Positions 33,473-41,870 of a stretch of DNA of 64,000 nt are shown here, one piece after another (the stretch's first letter is position 1; the number at the start of each line of letters is the position of its first letter). Below the pieces are notes generated by a model. The model was given only the letters and a program-made list of their open reading frames with translations, made no database searches and was not told the DNA's origin. The position numbers and the translations under genes were made by a program. The stretch spans positions 411 through 64,410 of the forward strand of contig NZ_LFIP02000002.1 of assembly GCF_001189235.2 (NCBI RefSeq). The letters run 5' to 3'. This stretch comes from Bradyrhizobium embrapense (GTDB lineage Bacteria > Pseudomonadota > Alphaproteobacteria > Rhizobiales > Xanthobacteraceae).

Positions 33473-35584
33473 ATGCCGCATCCGCTCGATTCCTTCTTCG
33501 CCCCAAAGAGCATCGCGCTGATCGGCGCCTCGCGCGATCATGAGAAGATTCCCGGCCGGCTGCTCGCGATGCTGCGCAAGAACGGCTATCCCGGTGCGCT
33601 CTATCCGATCAATCCGAACTATGACGAGATCGACGGCTTGAAATGTTTCACGTCGATCGCCGAGATCGGCGCGCCGATCGATCTCGCCGTCATCGTGATT
33701 CCTGCACGTGCGGTGCTGCCGGCGCTGGAGCAATGCGCGGCCGCCGGCGTCAGGAACGCGGTCATCATCTCCTCCGGCTTTGCCGAGGAGGGCGGCGACA
33801 GCGCAGCGATGCAGGATGCGATCGTGGCGCTGGCGAAGCGGACCGGGATGCGTATCAGCGGTCCGAATGCCGAAGGATTCTACAGCCAGGTGCAGAAGGT
33901 CGCTGCGACCTTCAGCCCGACCGTCGACGTCAAGCCGGACGCGCCGGCACTCGTTGCGACCAAGCGGCGGATCGGCATCGTCGCGCAGAGCGGCGGCATC
34001 GGCTTTGCGATCTATCATCGCGCCAAAGCGCTGGGCGTTGCGCTGAGTTACGTGGTCAGCGCCGGCAATGAGAGCGATCTCGGCGCCGGTGAATTCCTCG
34101 ACTACATGGTGCAGGATCCATCGACCGACGTGATCCTGCTGTTCATCGAAGGCATCCGCGACGTCGACAAGTTTTTGGCGGCGGCGAAGCGCGCGGCGGA
34201 GCTCAGGAAGCCCATCATCGTCACCAAAGTGGGTCGCTCCGGCGCCGGCGAGCGCGCGGCAGCCTCGCACACCGCGAGCATGGCGGGCTGGTCGGCGGCC
34301 TATGACGCGGTGTTCGCCAAATATGGCTTCATCGTTTCCAACGACCTCGACGAGGCCGTGACGATTGCTGCCGTGTTGACCACCAATCCGCTGCCGAAGG
34401 GCGATCGCGTCGCGGTGCTGACGGTGTCCGGCGGCGCCGGCATCTGGGGCGCCGACACCGTGTCGATGCAGGGCTTGCAGGTGCCGGAACTCTCGGCCGA
34501 TATTCAAGGCCAGATTAAGCAATGGATGCCGTCCTACGGTGCGGCCGGCAATCCGGTCGACGTGACAGCGCAGGGTGTTTCGTCCGGTGGCCTGCAGAAG
34601 AGCATCGAGCTGTTCGACGCGTCCGATGAAGTGGATGCGACGCTGGTCGTGCTGTCGCTGTCGAGCGAGACGCGGATGCCGTTCAAGGAGGCCGAGCTAA
34701 AGCCTCTGATCGCACGGCAGAGTAAACCGGTGGTGTTCTATTCCTACACGCTGCCGTCGCATTTCGCGCGGCAGGAGCTTGCGAAGTCGGGCGTCGTCGT
34801 GCTGTCGGGGCTGACCCATGTCGCCGTCGCAATGCGGCGGTTGGCGGATTATGCCAGCTTCAAGCCCTTACCGGAGATCGCGGCATCTGCTTCGCCGATA
34901 CACGATCTTTCGGTGCATCTTGCGGCGAAAACCCTTTCCGAGCATGACAGCAAGTCGCTGCTCCGCGCCGCCGGGATCGCATTGCCCGACGAGGTGCTGG
35001 TGACCGACCGCGACGGGTTAGACGCGGCGATCGAGCGTACCGGGTTTCCGCTTGTCATGAAGATCCAGTCGCCGGCGATCGCGCACAAGAGCGAGGTCGG
35101 CGGCGTCCGCGTCAACATCGCCGCCAAGGGCGCGGCGTTTACGGCCTATCGCGACATGCTGGAAAGCGTGCAGCAGCAGCGACCGGATGCTGCGATTCAG
35201 GGCGTGCTGGTCGGGCCGATGGCGAAGAAAGGCGTCGAGATCATTGTCGGCACCATGACCGACAGCACCTTCGGGCCGATGGTGATGGTGGGCCTCGGCG
35301 GCATCACCACCGAGCTGTTCAAGGATGTGGTCTATCGCCCGGCGCCGGTGAGCGCGGCCGAGGCGACCAGCATGCTGGAAACTCTGAAGGCAGCGCCGCT
35401 GCTGCACGGTTTCCGCGGCGCGCCGAAAGCCGATGTCGCGGCGCTCGCACAATTGATCTCGCGAATTTCGGTGCTGGCGGCGCAGCATGCAGGCGAGATC
35501 GCCGAGATCGAGGTCAATCCGGTGCTGGTGCATCCGGAGGGGCAGGGCGTGACGATCGTCGACGCGCTGGTGGTGCCGAAGTAA
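33473..35584 (+). CDS. ADP-forming acyl-CoA synthetase family protein (acetate-CoA ligase type)
   Basis: 703 residues with alpha and beta parts fused. The CoA-binding Rossmann domain opens PKSIALIGASRDHEKIPGRL; the succinyl-CoA-ligase-like domains follow (IAQSGGIGFAIYHRA region at 180-200, TVSGGAGIWGADTVS at 320-336). The C-terminal part from about 480 is an ATP-grasp domain (SLLRAAGIALPDEVLV, GFPLVMKIQSPAIAHKSEVGG, VMVGLGGITTELFKDV). It converts a carboxylic acid plus CoA plus ATP to acyl-CoA, or the reverse. GGAACGCCCC precedes the ATG. Likely the activation step of this acyl-CoA region. Confidence 0.92.
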   Translation: MPHPLDSFFAPKSIALIGASRDHEKIPGRLLAMLRKNGYPGALYPINPNYDEIDGLKCFTSIAEIGAPIDLAVIVIPARAVLPALEQCAAAGVRNAVIISSGFAEEGGDSAAMQDAIVALAKRTGMRISGPNAEGFYSQVQKVAATFSPTVDVKPDAPALVATKRRIGIVAQSGGIGFAIYHRAKALGVALSYVVSAGNESDLGAGEFLDYMVQDPSTDVILLFIEGIRDVDKFLAAAKRAAELRKPIIVTKVGRSGAGERAAASHTASMAGWSAAYDAVFAKYGFIVSNDLDEAVTIAAVLTTNPLPKGDRVAVLTVSGGAGIWGADTVSMQGLQVPELSADIQGQIKQWMPSYGAAGNPVDVTAQGVSSGGLQKSIELFDASDEVDATLVVLSLSSETRMPFKEAELKPLIARQSKPVVFYSYTLPSHFARQELAKSGVVVLSGLTHVAVAMRRLADYASFKPLPEIAASASPIHDLSVHLAAKTLSEHDSKSLLRAAGIALPDEVLVTDRDGLDAAIERTGFPLVMKIQSPAIAHKSEVGGVRVNIAAKGAAFTAYRDMLESVQQQRPDAAIQGVLVGPMAKKGVEIIVGTMTDSTFGPMVMVGLGGITTELFKDVVYRPAPVSAAEATSMLETLKAAPLLHGFRGAPKADVAALAQLISRISVLAAQHAGEIAEIEVNPVLVHPEGQGVTIVDALVVPK

Positions 35585-35586
35585 TT

Positions 35587-35618
35587 CGGGTCGTCCCGGC
35601 CTACGCCGGGACGACCCG
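35587..35618. terminator. Bidirectional hairpin terminator
   Basis: Perfect 14-bp arms CGGGTCGTCCCGGC and GCCGGGACGACCCG around a CTAC loop, between two convergent genes. No long T run, so it may be a repeat of the REP type doing this job. Confidence 0.6.
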
Positions 35619-35638
35619 TGGATAGAGCCGCTCGCGCC

Positions 35639-36439
35639 TCATCGTCCCTTGAAGTTCGCGACGCGGCGTTCGGCGGTGGCCTTGACGCCTTCCTTGAAGT
35701 CCTCGGTCGCGCGCAGCTTGGTCTGCTCTTCCAGCTCATGGTTGGTCGCGGCGAGCACGCGGTCGGCGAGGCCGGCGCGCATGGTGGCGCGGGTCGAGAC
35801 CAGACCGAGCGGTGAGCATTCGGCGATCTCCTGCGCGAGCTTCATCGCCTCGGCGCGCACCTGGTCCTGCGGCACCAGCACGTTGGCGAGACCCCAGCGA
35901 TAGGCCTCTTCGCCGGTGACGCGGCGGCTGGTGTAGAACATCAGCTCGGCGTTGTTCTTGCCGATCAGCTCCGGCAGCGTCGTGGTGAGGCCAAAGCCCG
36001 GATGGAAGCCGAGCTTGGTGAAGTTCGCCGCGAAGCGCGCCTCGGGGCAGGCGACGCGGAAGTCGGCCGAGACCGCAAGGCCGAGGCCGCCGCCGATCGC
36101 GGCGCCGTGGATCGCCGCAACGATCGGCTTCTTGTTGCGGAAGATGCGCACCGCCTGGACGTAGAGATGGTTGATCGGCAGGTTGGAGGCCGGATCGCTC
36201 TTGGCGCGCTCCTCCTGCTCCTGCCGGGCCGGGTCGCCGAAATTGGCGCCGGCGCAGAACGCCTTGCCTTGCGCCGCCAGCACCGAGGCGCGGATCTCGA
36301 TATTGTTGTCGAACTCTTCCAGCGCGTCGGCGATCTGGTTGATCAGCGCGACGTCGAAGAAGTTCAGCGGGGGTTTTCGGATTTCGATCAGGCCGACATG
36401 GCCGTGGGTCTCGACGCCGATATCAGTATACTTGGTCAT
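35639..36439 (-). CDS. Enoyl-CoA hydratase/isomerase family protein
   Basis: 266 residues. Crotonase features: VGLIEIRKPPLNFFD, AFCAGANFGDPA and the oxyanion loop HGAAIGGGLGLAVSADFRV, then TKLGFHPGFGLTTTLPE. Start at the ATG at 36437-36439 (MTKYTDIGV), with GAGGAC 5 nt upstream; the longer upstream frame is not coding. It probably acts in beta-oxidation-like breakdown together with the two acyl-CoA dehydrogenases upstream in this leftward operon. Confidence 0.9.
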   Translation of the reverse strand: MTKYTDIGVETHGHVGLIEIRKPPLNFFDVALINQIADALEEFDNNIEIRASVLAAQGKAFCAGANFGDPARQEQEERAKSDPASNLPINHLYVQAVRIFRNKKPIVAAIHGAAIGGGLGLAVSADFRVACPEARFAANFTKLGFHPGFGLTTTLPELIGKNNAELMFYTSRRVTGEEAYRWGLANVLVPQDQVRAEAMKLAQEIAECSPLGLVSTRATMRAGLADRVLAATNHELEEQTKLRATEDFKEGVKATAERRVANFKGR

Positions 36440-36456
36440 GATCTGTCCTCGTTGGA

Positions 36457-37617
36457 TTAGCGTAGGCCCAAGCCGCGGGCGATGATGCCGCGCAGCACCT
36501 CGGTGGTGCCGCCCTGGATCGTCAGCTTGGGCGCGGTCTTGATGGCGAAATCGAGCTGCTTTTCCAGTGTCTCGCGGTTGGTCGCGGTCTCCTCGACGAA
36601 CGCCGCGAGATCGCGCACGCGATGCGGCAGCTGCTGCTCCCACACCGTGCCGATGTCCTTGACGATGGAAGCCTCCACCACCGGCTCCTTGCCGGCCTGC
36701 AGCATGCCGGCGACCGACACCGACATGCGGCGCATGGTGTGCACTTGTGCCACCAGCCGGCCGATGCCTTCGGCGCTGCGGGTGTCCGGGTTCTTGCCGA
36801 CGGCCCGCACCAGCTCGGTGAGCACGTAATAGGTCTCGAGGAAGCGCTCGGGGCCGGAGCGCTCATAGGCGAGTTCGGAGGTCGCCTGCTTCCAGGCGCC
36901 GTCGACTTCGCCCAGCACGTGATCGTCGGGCACGAAGTAATCGGTGAACACCACCTCGTTGAATTCGAACTGGCCCGTGATCTGGCCGATCGGATTCACC
37001 TGGATGCCCGGCTGCTTCATCTTGACCAGGAACTGGGTCAGGCCGTGGCGGCGGTTTTCCTTGGTCGGCGGTGACGTCCGGAAAATCGCGATCATGTAGT
37101 CGGCTATGTGCGCCGACGAGGTCCAGATCTTGGTGCCGTTGATCAGGTAGCCGCCGTCGGTCTTGGTGGCGCGGGTCTTCGCCGCGAACAGGTCGGAGCC
37201 GGAGTTCGGCTCGCTCATGCCGATCGCGAAGCAGACCTCGCCGCGGCAGATGCGCGGCAGGATGTCCATCTTGATGTGCTCGGGCGCATATTTCAAAAGC
37301 ACCGGCCCGCTCTGGCGGTCGGCGACGAAGAAGCGCCGGGTCGGCGCGTTCGCCACCCGCATCTCCTCGGTTACGACATAGCGCTCGAGGAAGGAGCGCT
37401 CCTGGCCGCCATACTTCTTCGGCCAGGTCATGCCGAGCCAGCCCTTGGCGCCGACGCGACGGGAGAATTCCGGCGCGTCATTGTCCTCGCGGTTCGGCGC
37501 GTGGGGATCGAAGGTGCCGGCGGCGATTTCCTCGGCAAGGAAGGCACGCACTTCCTTGCGGAGCTGCTCGCATTTTTCCGGCAGGCGGATCGGATCGAAA
37601 CGAAGGGCTGCAGTCAT
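36457..37617 (-). CDS. Acyl-CoA dehydrogenase (large subunit type)
   Basis: 386 residues, standard length. Seen: a helical N-terminal part (LRKEVRAFLAEEIAAGTFDP), GWLGMTWPKKYGGQ, the FAD/substrate motif FAIGMSEPNSGSDLFA, TKIWTSSAHIADYM, and the C-terminal QGGTTEVLRGIIARGLGL. It introduces a trans double bond into an acyl-CoA, passing electrons to ETF. Start is MTAALRF at 37617; the frame upstream runs antisense to nothing coding. Paired acyl-CoA dehydrogenase genes of different type often form heteromers acting on cyclic or steroid-like acyl-CoAs; this pairing suggests that, but the substrate is unknown. Confidence 0.92.
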   Translation of the reverse strand: MTAALRFDPIRLPEKCEQLRKEVRAFLAEEIAAGTFDPHAPNREDNDAPEFSRRVGAKGWLGMTWPKKYGGQERSFLERYVVTEEMRVANAPTRRFFVADRQSGPVLLKYAPEHIKMDILPRICRGEVCFAIGMSEPNSGSDLFAAKTRATKTDGGYLINGTKIWTSSAHIADYMIAIFRTSPPTKENRRHGLTQFLVKMKQPGIQVNPIGQITGQFEFNEVVFTDYFVPDDHVLGEVDGAWKQATSELAYERSGPERFLETYYVLTELVRAVGKNPDTRSAEGIGRLVAQVHTMRRMSVSVAGMLQAGKEPVVEASIVKDIGTVWEQQLPHRVRDLAAFVEETATNRETLEKQLDFAIKTAPKLTIQGGTTEVLRGIIARGLGLR

Positions 37618-37648
37618 GATGTCCAGTCCTGATCTCTTTGGCCTGATC

Positions 37649-38716
37649 TCAGCGCGAAGCCACCAGCGGCCACAATTCGTCGGCGCCACGGTCAGCAACG
37701 AGCTTGCCGAGCTCGACCGCCCAATAGCTCTCGGAGCCGAAATCGTCGCGCCACGCCAATGCGCGCAGCGAATAACGATGCAGGATGTGCTCGATGGTGA
37801 AGCCGATCGCGCCATGCACCTGATGGGCGATGCCGCTGCCCTTCTCGGCCGCTTCCGAGCAGCGGATCTTCGCCGCCGCGGCTTCGAGGAACACCGCGTC
37901 ATTGTCGAGCGAAGTGGCGCTGGCGATGGTGTCGGCCGCCGAGGTCGCGGCGGCCAGCGCCGCGGCGGACTCGCCGGCGAGCCGGGCGAGATTGTGCTGC
38001 ACCGCCTGGAATTTGGAGATCTTCTTCTCGAAGGCGACGCGCTCGTTGGAATAGCGCACGGAGATGTCGAGCATCGATTCCAGGGAGCCCGCGATCTGGA
38101 GCGATCGCACCACACCGCCCATCAGCATCAGCGTGGTCTGGTCGAAGCTCTTCGGCGCCGGCTTGACGGTGACCGGCTGCACCTTGTCGAGCGTCACGGT
38201 GTCGTTGTGATCGCCGCCGAGCCCGATGCCGGATTCGACCCGGCACTTCGCGGCATCGACCAGCGCGATCGAGGTGCCGTCCTTGCCGCTTGCCAGCACG
38301 GCGAAGTGTTTTGCCTCTTTCGCGAACGGCACGCCGCGGGCACGGCCGGAGAGCGAGCCATCGGCGCCAACCGTGACGCGGTCCTTCGGGCTCGCGGGGA
38401 CAACCGTCATCTCGCCCTCGGGAGATGCGATCTTGCCCTGCGTCAGCAGCCAGCCGGCCAGCATTGTTTCGGCCAGCGGAACGGCGATCGCGTGCCGCCC
38501 GGCGACGTTGAGGACGCTGAAACCTTCCGCGAGGCTGGCGCCGGAACCGCCGAGATCGTCGGGCACCCAGGACAGCGGCAGGCCGGCTTCGGTCAGCGCC
38601 TGCCATAGCGGCGCCTTCCATGCGCCGTGCTTGTCGTGATTGATGGTCTGGGCATCCGCGAGATCGGCGAAAATCTTTTCCGCGGTCTCGGCGACGATGT
38701 TCTCACTCTCCGCCAC
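37649..38716 (-). CDS. Acyl-CoA dehydrogenase (small subunit type)
   Basis: 355 residues, GTG start. Shorter and more diverged than its neighbour. Seen: GLPLSWVPDDLGGSGASLAE, a middle region without the usual SEP-N-GSD motif (instead MTVVPASPKDRVTVGADG), and the C-terminal helices with YSNERVAFEKKISKFQAVQH and HQVHGAIGFTIEHILHRYSL. The loss of the central FAD motif fits a partner subunit in a heteromeric acyl-CoA dehydrogenase. First gene of the three-gene leftward operon; 31 bp before the next. Confidence 0.88.
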   Translation of the reverse strand: MAESENIVAETAEKIFADLADAQTINHDKHGAWKAPLWQALTEAGLPLSWVPDDLGGSGASLAEGFSVLNVAGRHAIAVPLAETMLAGWLLTQGKIASPEGEMTVVPASPKDRVTVGADGSLSGRARGVPFAKEAKHFAVLASGKDGTSIALVDAAKCRVESGIGLGGDHNDTVTLDKVQPVTVKPAPKSFDQTTLMLMGGVVRSLQIAGSLESMLDISVRYSNERVAFEKKISKFQAVQHNLARLAGESAAALAAATSAADTIASATSLDNDAVFLEAAAAKIRCSEAAEKGSGIAHQVHGAIGFTIEHILHRYSLRALAWRDDFGSESYWAVELGKLVADRGADELWPLVASR

Positions 38717-39068
38717 AGCGTTCCTCGTGTTGATTGGCTTGGGGCTCGCCGTTCGGCTCGCCCTGCTTGCGATGTTGTCTTGCGCTCAATGATGCGGAAA
38801 AGCCATAGCCGTGACAAGCGCTGCCCGCAGGGCCACTTGCGCGGACGGCATGAAGCCGGGCGCGGCGCATGAATTCCGCATTGTGAACTTTCGACTGCCT
38901 CGGTTTGTATGCCACGCGCGGGCGCAGATGGGCCGGTGACATCGGTTCAGTCCGCCAGATGAAACTCGATCGCCTCTGCGACCGGCGGGTCATTACGACG
39001 GCGCCTGCAGACGGCGCGACCAGAAGGCATATGCGTTTCCATCGCCTCATGGTTAGCTTGGCGCTGAG
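38717..39068. other. Non-coding divergent region
   Basis: 350 bp between the acyl-CoA dehydrogenase operon and the divergent MBL gene. It contains CGGCGCCTGCAGACGGCGCG, a short hairpin near 39000. I see no clear promoter pair or small gene. Confidence 0.4.
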
Positions 39069-39845
39069 ATGGCAGGTAACAAGATGAAGATGCACATGCT
39101 GTCGGGCGGACGTTTGCGGATGTCCAAGCGGACCTATCTGCCTGATGCCGCGCGCGGCGAGACGATCGATCTGCCGGTGTCCTGCGTGCTGTTGCGGCAC
39201 ACGCAGGGCAATGTGCTGTTCGACACCGGATGCCATCCCGATGTCGCGACCGATCCCGAACGGCGGCTCGGCACGCTTGCCAAATACATGCAGCCGATCA
39301 TGCCGGCCGACGATCATGTGCTGACGAGCCTGAAGGCGGTCGGCCTCGGCCCCGACGACATCGACGTCGTGATCTGCTCTCACCTGCACACCGATCATTG
39401 CGGCTGCAACGCCTTCTTCAAGAAGGCGACGATCTTCGTCCATGCTCTCGAGGTCGAAGCCGCGAACGCGGATAACGCGCTCGATCGCGGATACATCAGG
39501 GCGGATTGGGATCATCCGCTGAAGATGGAAATCTTCGACCGGCAGATGGACGTGTTCGGCGACGGCAAACTGACGCTGATCCCGTTGCCGGGACACTCGA
39601 AGGGAACGACCGGCGCGCTGGTCAAGCTCGACAACAGCGGCGAATACCTGCTGGCGTCCGACTCGCTCAGCGTGCGCGCCAATCTCGATCAGCGGACGTC
39701 GCCGCGGAACAGCCTTGATGTCGATCAGTTCCTGAACTCGCTCGACGAGATCGCCAGGATCGAGGCCTCCGGCGTCAAGATCATCTGTGGCCATGACGAG
39801 GCACAATGGGCCAGTTTGCAGAAGGGCCCACACGCATACACTTAG
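39069..39845 (+). CDS. N-acyl homoserine lactonase-like MBL-fold hydrolase
   Basis: 258 residues. Metallo-beta-lactamase zinc motif HLHTDH at 105-110 (SHLHTDHCGCN), later metal ligand His in PLPGHSKGTTGAL, and DSLSVRANL with CGHDEAQW near the end. PVSCVLLRHTQGNVLFDTGC is typical of the AiiA/AttM (BlcC) branch that opens the lactone ring of AHL signals. It might quench quorum-sensing signals or hydrolyse another lactone; family features do not decide this. Two ATGs lie near the start (39069 and 39084). Confidence 0.85.
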   Translation: MAGNKMKMHMLSGGRLRMSKRTYLPDAARGETIDLPVSCVLLRHTQGNVLFDTGCHPDVATDPERRLGTLAKYMQPIMPADDHVLTSLKAVGLGPDDIDVVICSHLHTDHCGCNAFFKKATIFVHALEVEAANADNALDRGYIRADWDHPLKMEIFDRQMDVFGDGKLTLIPLPGHSKGTTGALVKLDNSGEYLLASDSLSVRANLDQRTSPRNSLDVDQFLNSLDEIARIEASGVKIICGHDEAQWASLQKGPHAYT

Positions 39846-39935
39846 GAGCCCGGCGCGGTTTGCAGATATTGCTCCGCGCGATATGGTATGCCGCCGCCGG
39901 AGCTCATCTGGCTCACGACAACAAGGAAAATGCAG

Positions 39936-40718
39936 ATGTCCAAGGATGGTTTGTGCGCGATCGTGACGGGATCGGCATCGGGGCTCGGCGCCGCCACCGC
40001 GCAAATTCTCGCCACAGAGGGCGCGCGCCTCGTCATCAACTATTCCAACAGCAAGGCGGAAGCCGAGGCGACCGCGGACGCCTGCCGCAAGCGGGGTGCC
40101 GAGGTGCTGGTGGTGCAGGGCGACGTCTCGCGCGATGAGGACTGCAGGAAGATCGCAGCCGCCGCGCAGGGTTGGGGCCGCCTCGACGTTCTCGTCAACA
40201 ATGCCGGCACCACCAAGCACGTGCCGCATCACGATCTCGACGGCCTGACCGCGGAGGATTTCCAGCGCATCTACGCCGTCAACACCATCGGTCCGTTCCA
40301 GATGGTCCGTGCCGCGCGGGCGCTGCTCGAAGCCGGCGCGAAGGCGTCCGGCCGTCCGGCGGCGGTGGTCAACGTCTCCTCGATCGCCGGCATTTCCGGC
40401 GGTGGCTCGTCGGTCGCCTATGCCGCGAGCAAGGGCGCGCTCAACACCATGACGCAGTCGCTGGCGCGCGCGCTGGCACCGCTGATCCGCGTCAACACGG
40501 TGTGTCCGGGCTATATCGATACGCCCTGGTTCACCAAGGGCCGCGGCGAGGATGGCGCCAAGCAGGTGCGCGATGCCGTGATCGCGCGCGTGCCGCTGAA
40601 GGTCGCGTCAACGGCCGAAGATATCGCCAATCTGGTCTGCTTCCTGGCGAGCCCGGCGTCGAGCAATATGACCGGCGAGTTCGTCCGTATGGACGCCGGT
40701 ATGCATCTCATTCAGTGA
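39936..40718 (+). CDS. Short-chain dehydrogenase/reductase
   Basis: 260 residues. NAD(P) motif TGSASGLGAAT near the start, LVNNAGTT, VVNVSSIAG and the active-site YAASK, with typical VNTVCPGYIDTPW after it. Classical SDR that oxidises or reduces a hydroxyl/keto group; FabG-like but no specific substrate is readable. Start taken as the ATG at 39936 because AAGGA is 8 nt upstream; ATG at 39930 and a longer frame from 39888 are alternatives. A terminator follows. Confidence 0.9.
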   Translation: MSKDGLCAIVTGSASGLGAATAQILATEGARLVINYSNSKAEAEATADACRKRGAEVLVVQGDVSRDEDCRKIAAAAQGWGRLDVLVNNAGTTKHVPHHDLDGLTAEDFQRIYAVNTIGPFQMVRAARALLEAGAKASGRPAAVVNVSSIAGISGGGSSVAYAASKGALNTMTQSLARALAPLIRVNTVCPGYIDTPWFTKGRGEDGAKQVRDAVIARVPLKVASTAEDIANLVCFLASPASSNMTGEFVRMDAGMHLIQ

Positions 40719-40753
40719 CCTGGCCACCCACGTCGTCAGTGCTTGCAGAAACG

Positions 40754-40784
40754 AAAATGCCCGGGCCATGCCCGGGCATTTTTT
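40754..40784. terminator. Bidirectional terminator
   Basis: AAAATGCCCGGG and CCCGGGCATTTT form a 12-bp stem with T/A runs on both sides, between the convergent SDR and GlsB genes. Confidence 0.88.
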
Positions 40785-40804
40785 CAATCAGTGCCGCTGC
40801 GACT

Positions 40805-41083
40805 TTACTTGTTTCCGATATCGGGGATCACGCGCGCTGCGACCAGCCGGTTCCAGATGAACAGCACCACCAGCGCGCCGATCGTGGCGGTGATGAAGCC
40901 GGCGCCCTGTTCAGGACCGTAATGGCCGATCGCCTGGCCGATGAAGGTCGCGAGAAACGCGCCGGCGATGCCGAGCACGGTGGTGAGAATGAAGCCGCTC
41001 GGATTATTGGGGCCCGGCGACAGGAACCGCGCGATGATCCCCGCGACAAAGCCGACGATGATGACCCAGATGATGCCGCCCAT
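40805..41083 (-). CDS. GlsB/YeaQ/YmgE family stress membrane protein
   Basis: 92 residues with three hydrophobic segments. Family pattern IIWVIIVGFVAGIIARFLSPG, PSGFILTTVLGIAGAFLATFIGQAIG and ITATIGALVVLFIWNRL. Small glycine-rich inner-membrane proteins of this family (transglycosylase-associated) are commonly stress induced; biochemical role is unsettled. Lies 33 bp after the YidB-like gene in the same direction, so probably cotranscribed. GAGGACGAC precedes the ATG. Confidence 0.9.
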   Translation of the reverse strand: MGGIIWVIIVGFVAGIIARFLSPGPNNPSGFILTTVLGIAGAFLATFIGQAIGHYGPEQGAGFITATIGALVVLFIWNRLVAARVIPDIGNK

Positions 41084-41116
41084 GACTGTCGTCCTCCTCA
41101 GATGGAATCGATGCTG

Positions 41117-41719
41117 TCAGAGCCTGCCGCTCAGCTCGTCGCCGCTCGGCAGCCGTCCGTCCGGCGTCAGATGATTGATCGCTTCGGGCAGATACTGGCT
41201 CAAGCCCTGCAGCAATTGGTCGCGCGACATGCCGCTTTGCGACGCGAGCGAGTCGATCTGGTCGGCACCGAGCGCGTTGGCGAGATCCCCGGGCGAGATC
41301 TGCTTGTTGGGACCGTTGCTGACCCAGGAATTGGCCGCGTCGCCGTGGCCCTTCTGCTGCAATTGATTAAGCAGATCGCCGAGGCCGCCGCTGAGCACGG
41401 TGCCGGCCGCGCCGCCGGCGAGCAGGCCGCCAAGGCCGCCCTTGAGCAGATCACCGAGCCCGCCGCCACCGGCGCCGCCGGGCAGGCTCGCGGTGACGTT
41501 GCCGGGGAGCTGTGGCGCCTGCGCTGGCTTCGGTTCAGGAGCGCTCGCGCCCGGCTGGCCGCCGGAGAAATGCTTGACTGCCTTCCAGGCGAGCAGCGCC
41601 AGGATAGCCATGGTCATCGGCGACATTCCGCCGCCGCTTGAACTGTCGGACGGGGTGCTTGGCGCGCTTGGACCGCGGGGGCCGTTCTGCATGCCGTTGA
41701 GTACGTCGAGTAAACCCAT
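41117..41719 (-). CDS. YidB/DUF937 family protein
   Basis: 200 residues. N-terminal MGLLDVLNGMQNG, a Gly/Pro/Ala-rich middle (GGAGGGGLGDLLKGGLGG) and the conserved C-terminal region VSNGPNKQISPGDLANALG, DQLLQGLSQYLPEAINHLTP. The YidB family is widespread but of unknown function. GGAGA stands 7 nt before the ATG. Paired with the GlsB-type gene, so an envelope or stress setting is likely. One hydrophobic segment (MTMAILALLAWKAV) may touch the membrane. Confidence 0.88.
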   Translation of the reverse strand: MGLLDVLNGMQNGPRGPSAPSTPSDSSSGGGMSPMTMAILALLAWKAVKHFSGGQPGASAPEPKPAQAPQLPGNVTASLPGGAGGGGLGDLLKGGLGGLLAGGAAGTVLSGGLGDLLNQLQQKGHGDAANSWVSNGPNKQISPGDLANALGADQIDSLASQSGMSRDQLLQGLSQYLPEAINHLTPDGRLPSGDELSGRL

Positions 41720-41870
41720 GATCGTCTCCTGCCGCAACCGTGCCCCGAGCGGGAAACATAGCTTCGGCCCATGACGGTTACAAGGCGGACCGCCCCGGGC
41801 GGCGGCGCGCGGAAATAGGCAGGCAACCCCAGTTCTGCTATCGAACCACGATGAACGGACGTTTGGCCAG

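Noticed and set aside
36440..36643. Upstream extension of the enoyl-CoA hydratase (minus)
   Set aside because: Overlaps the acyl-CoA dehydrogenase end in another frame and is Arg-rich; MTKYTD with GAGGAC is the better start.
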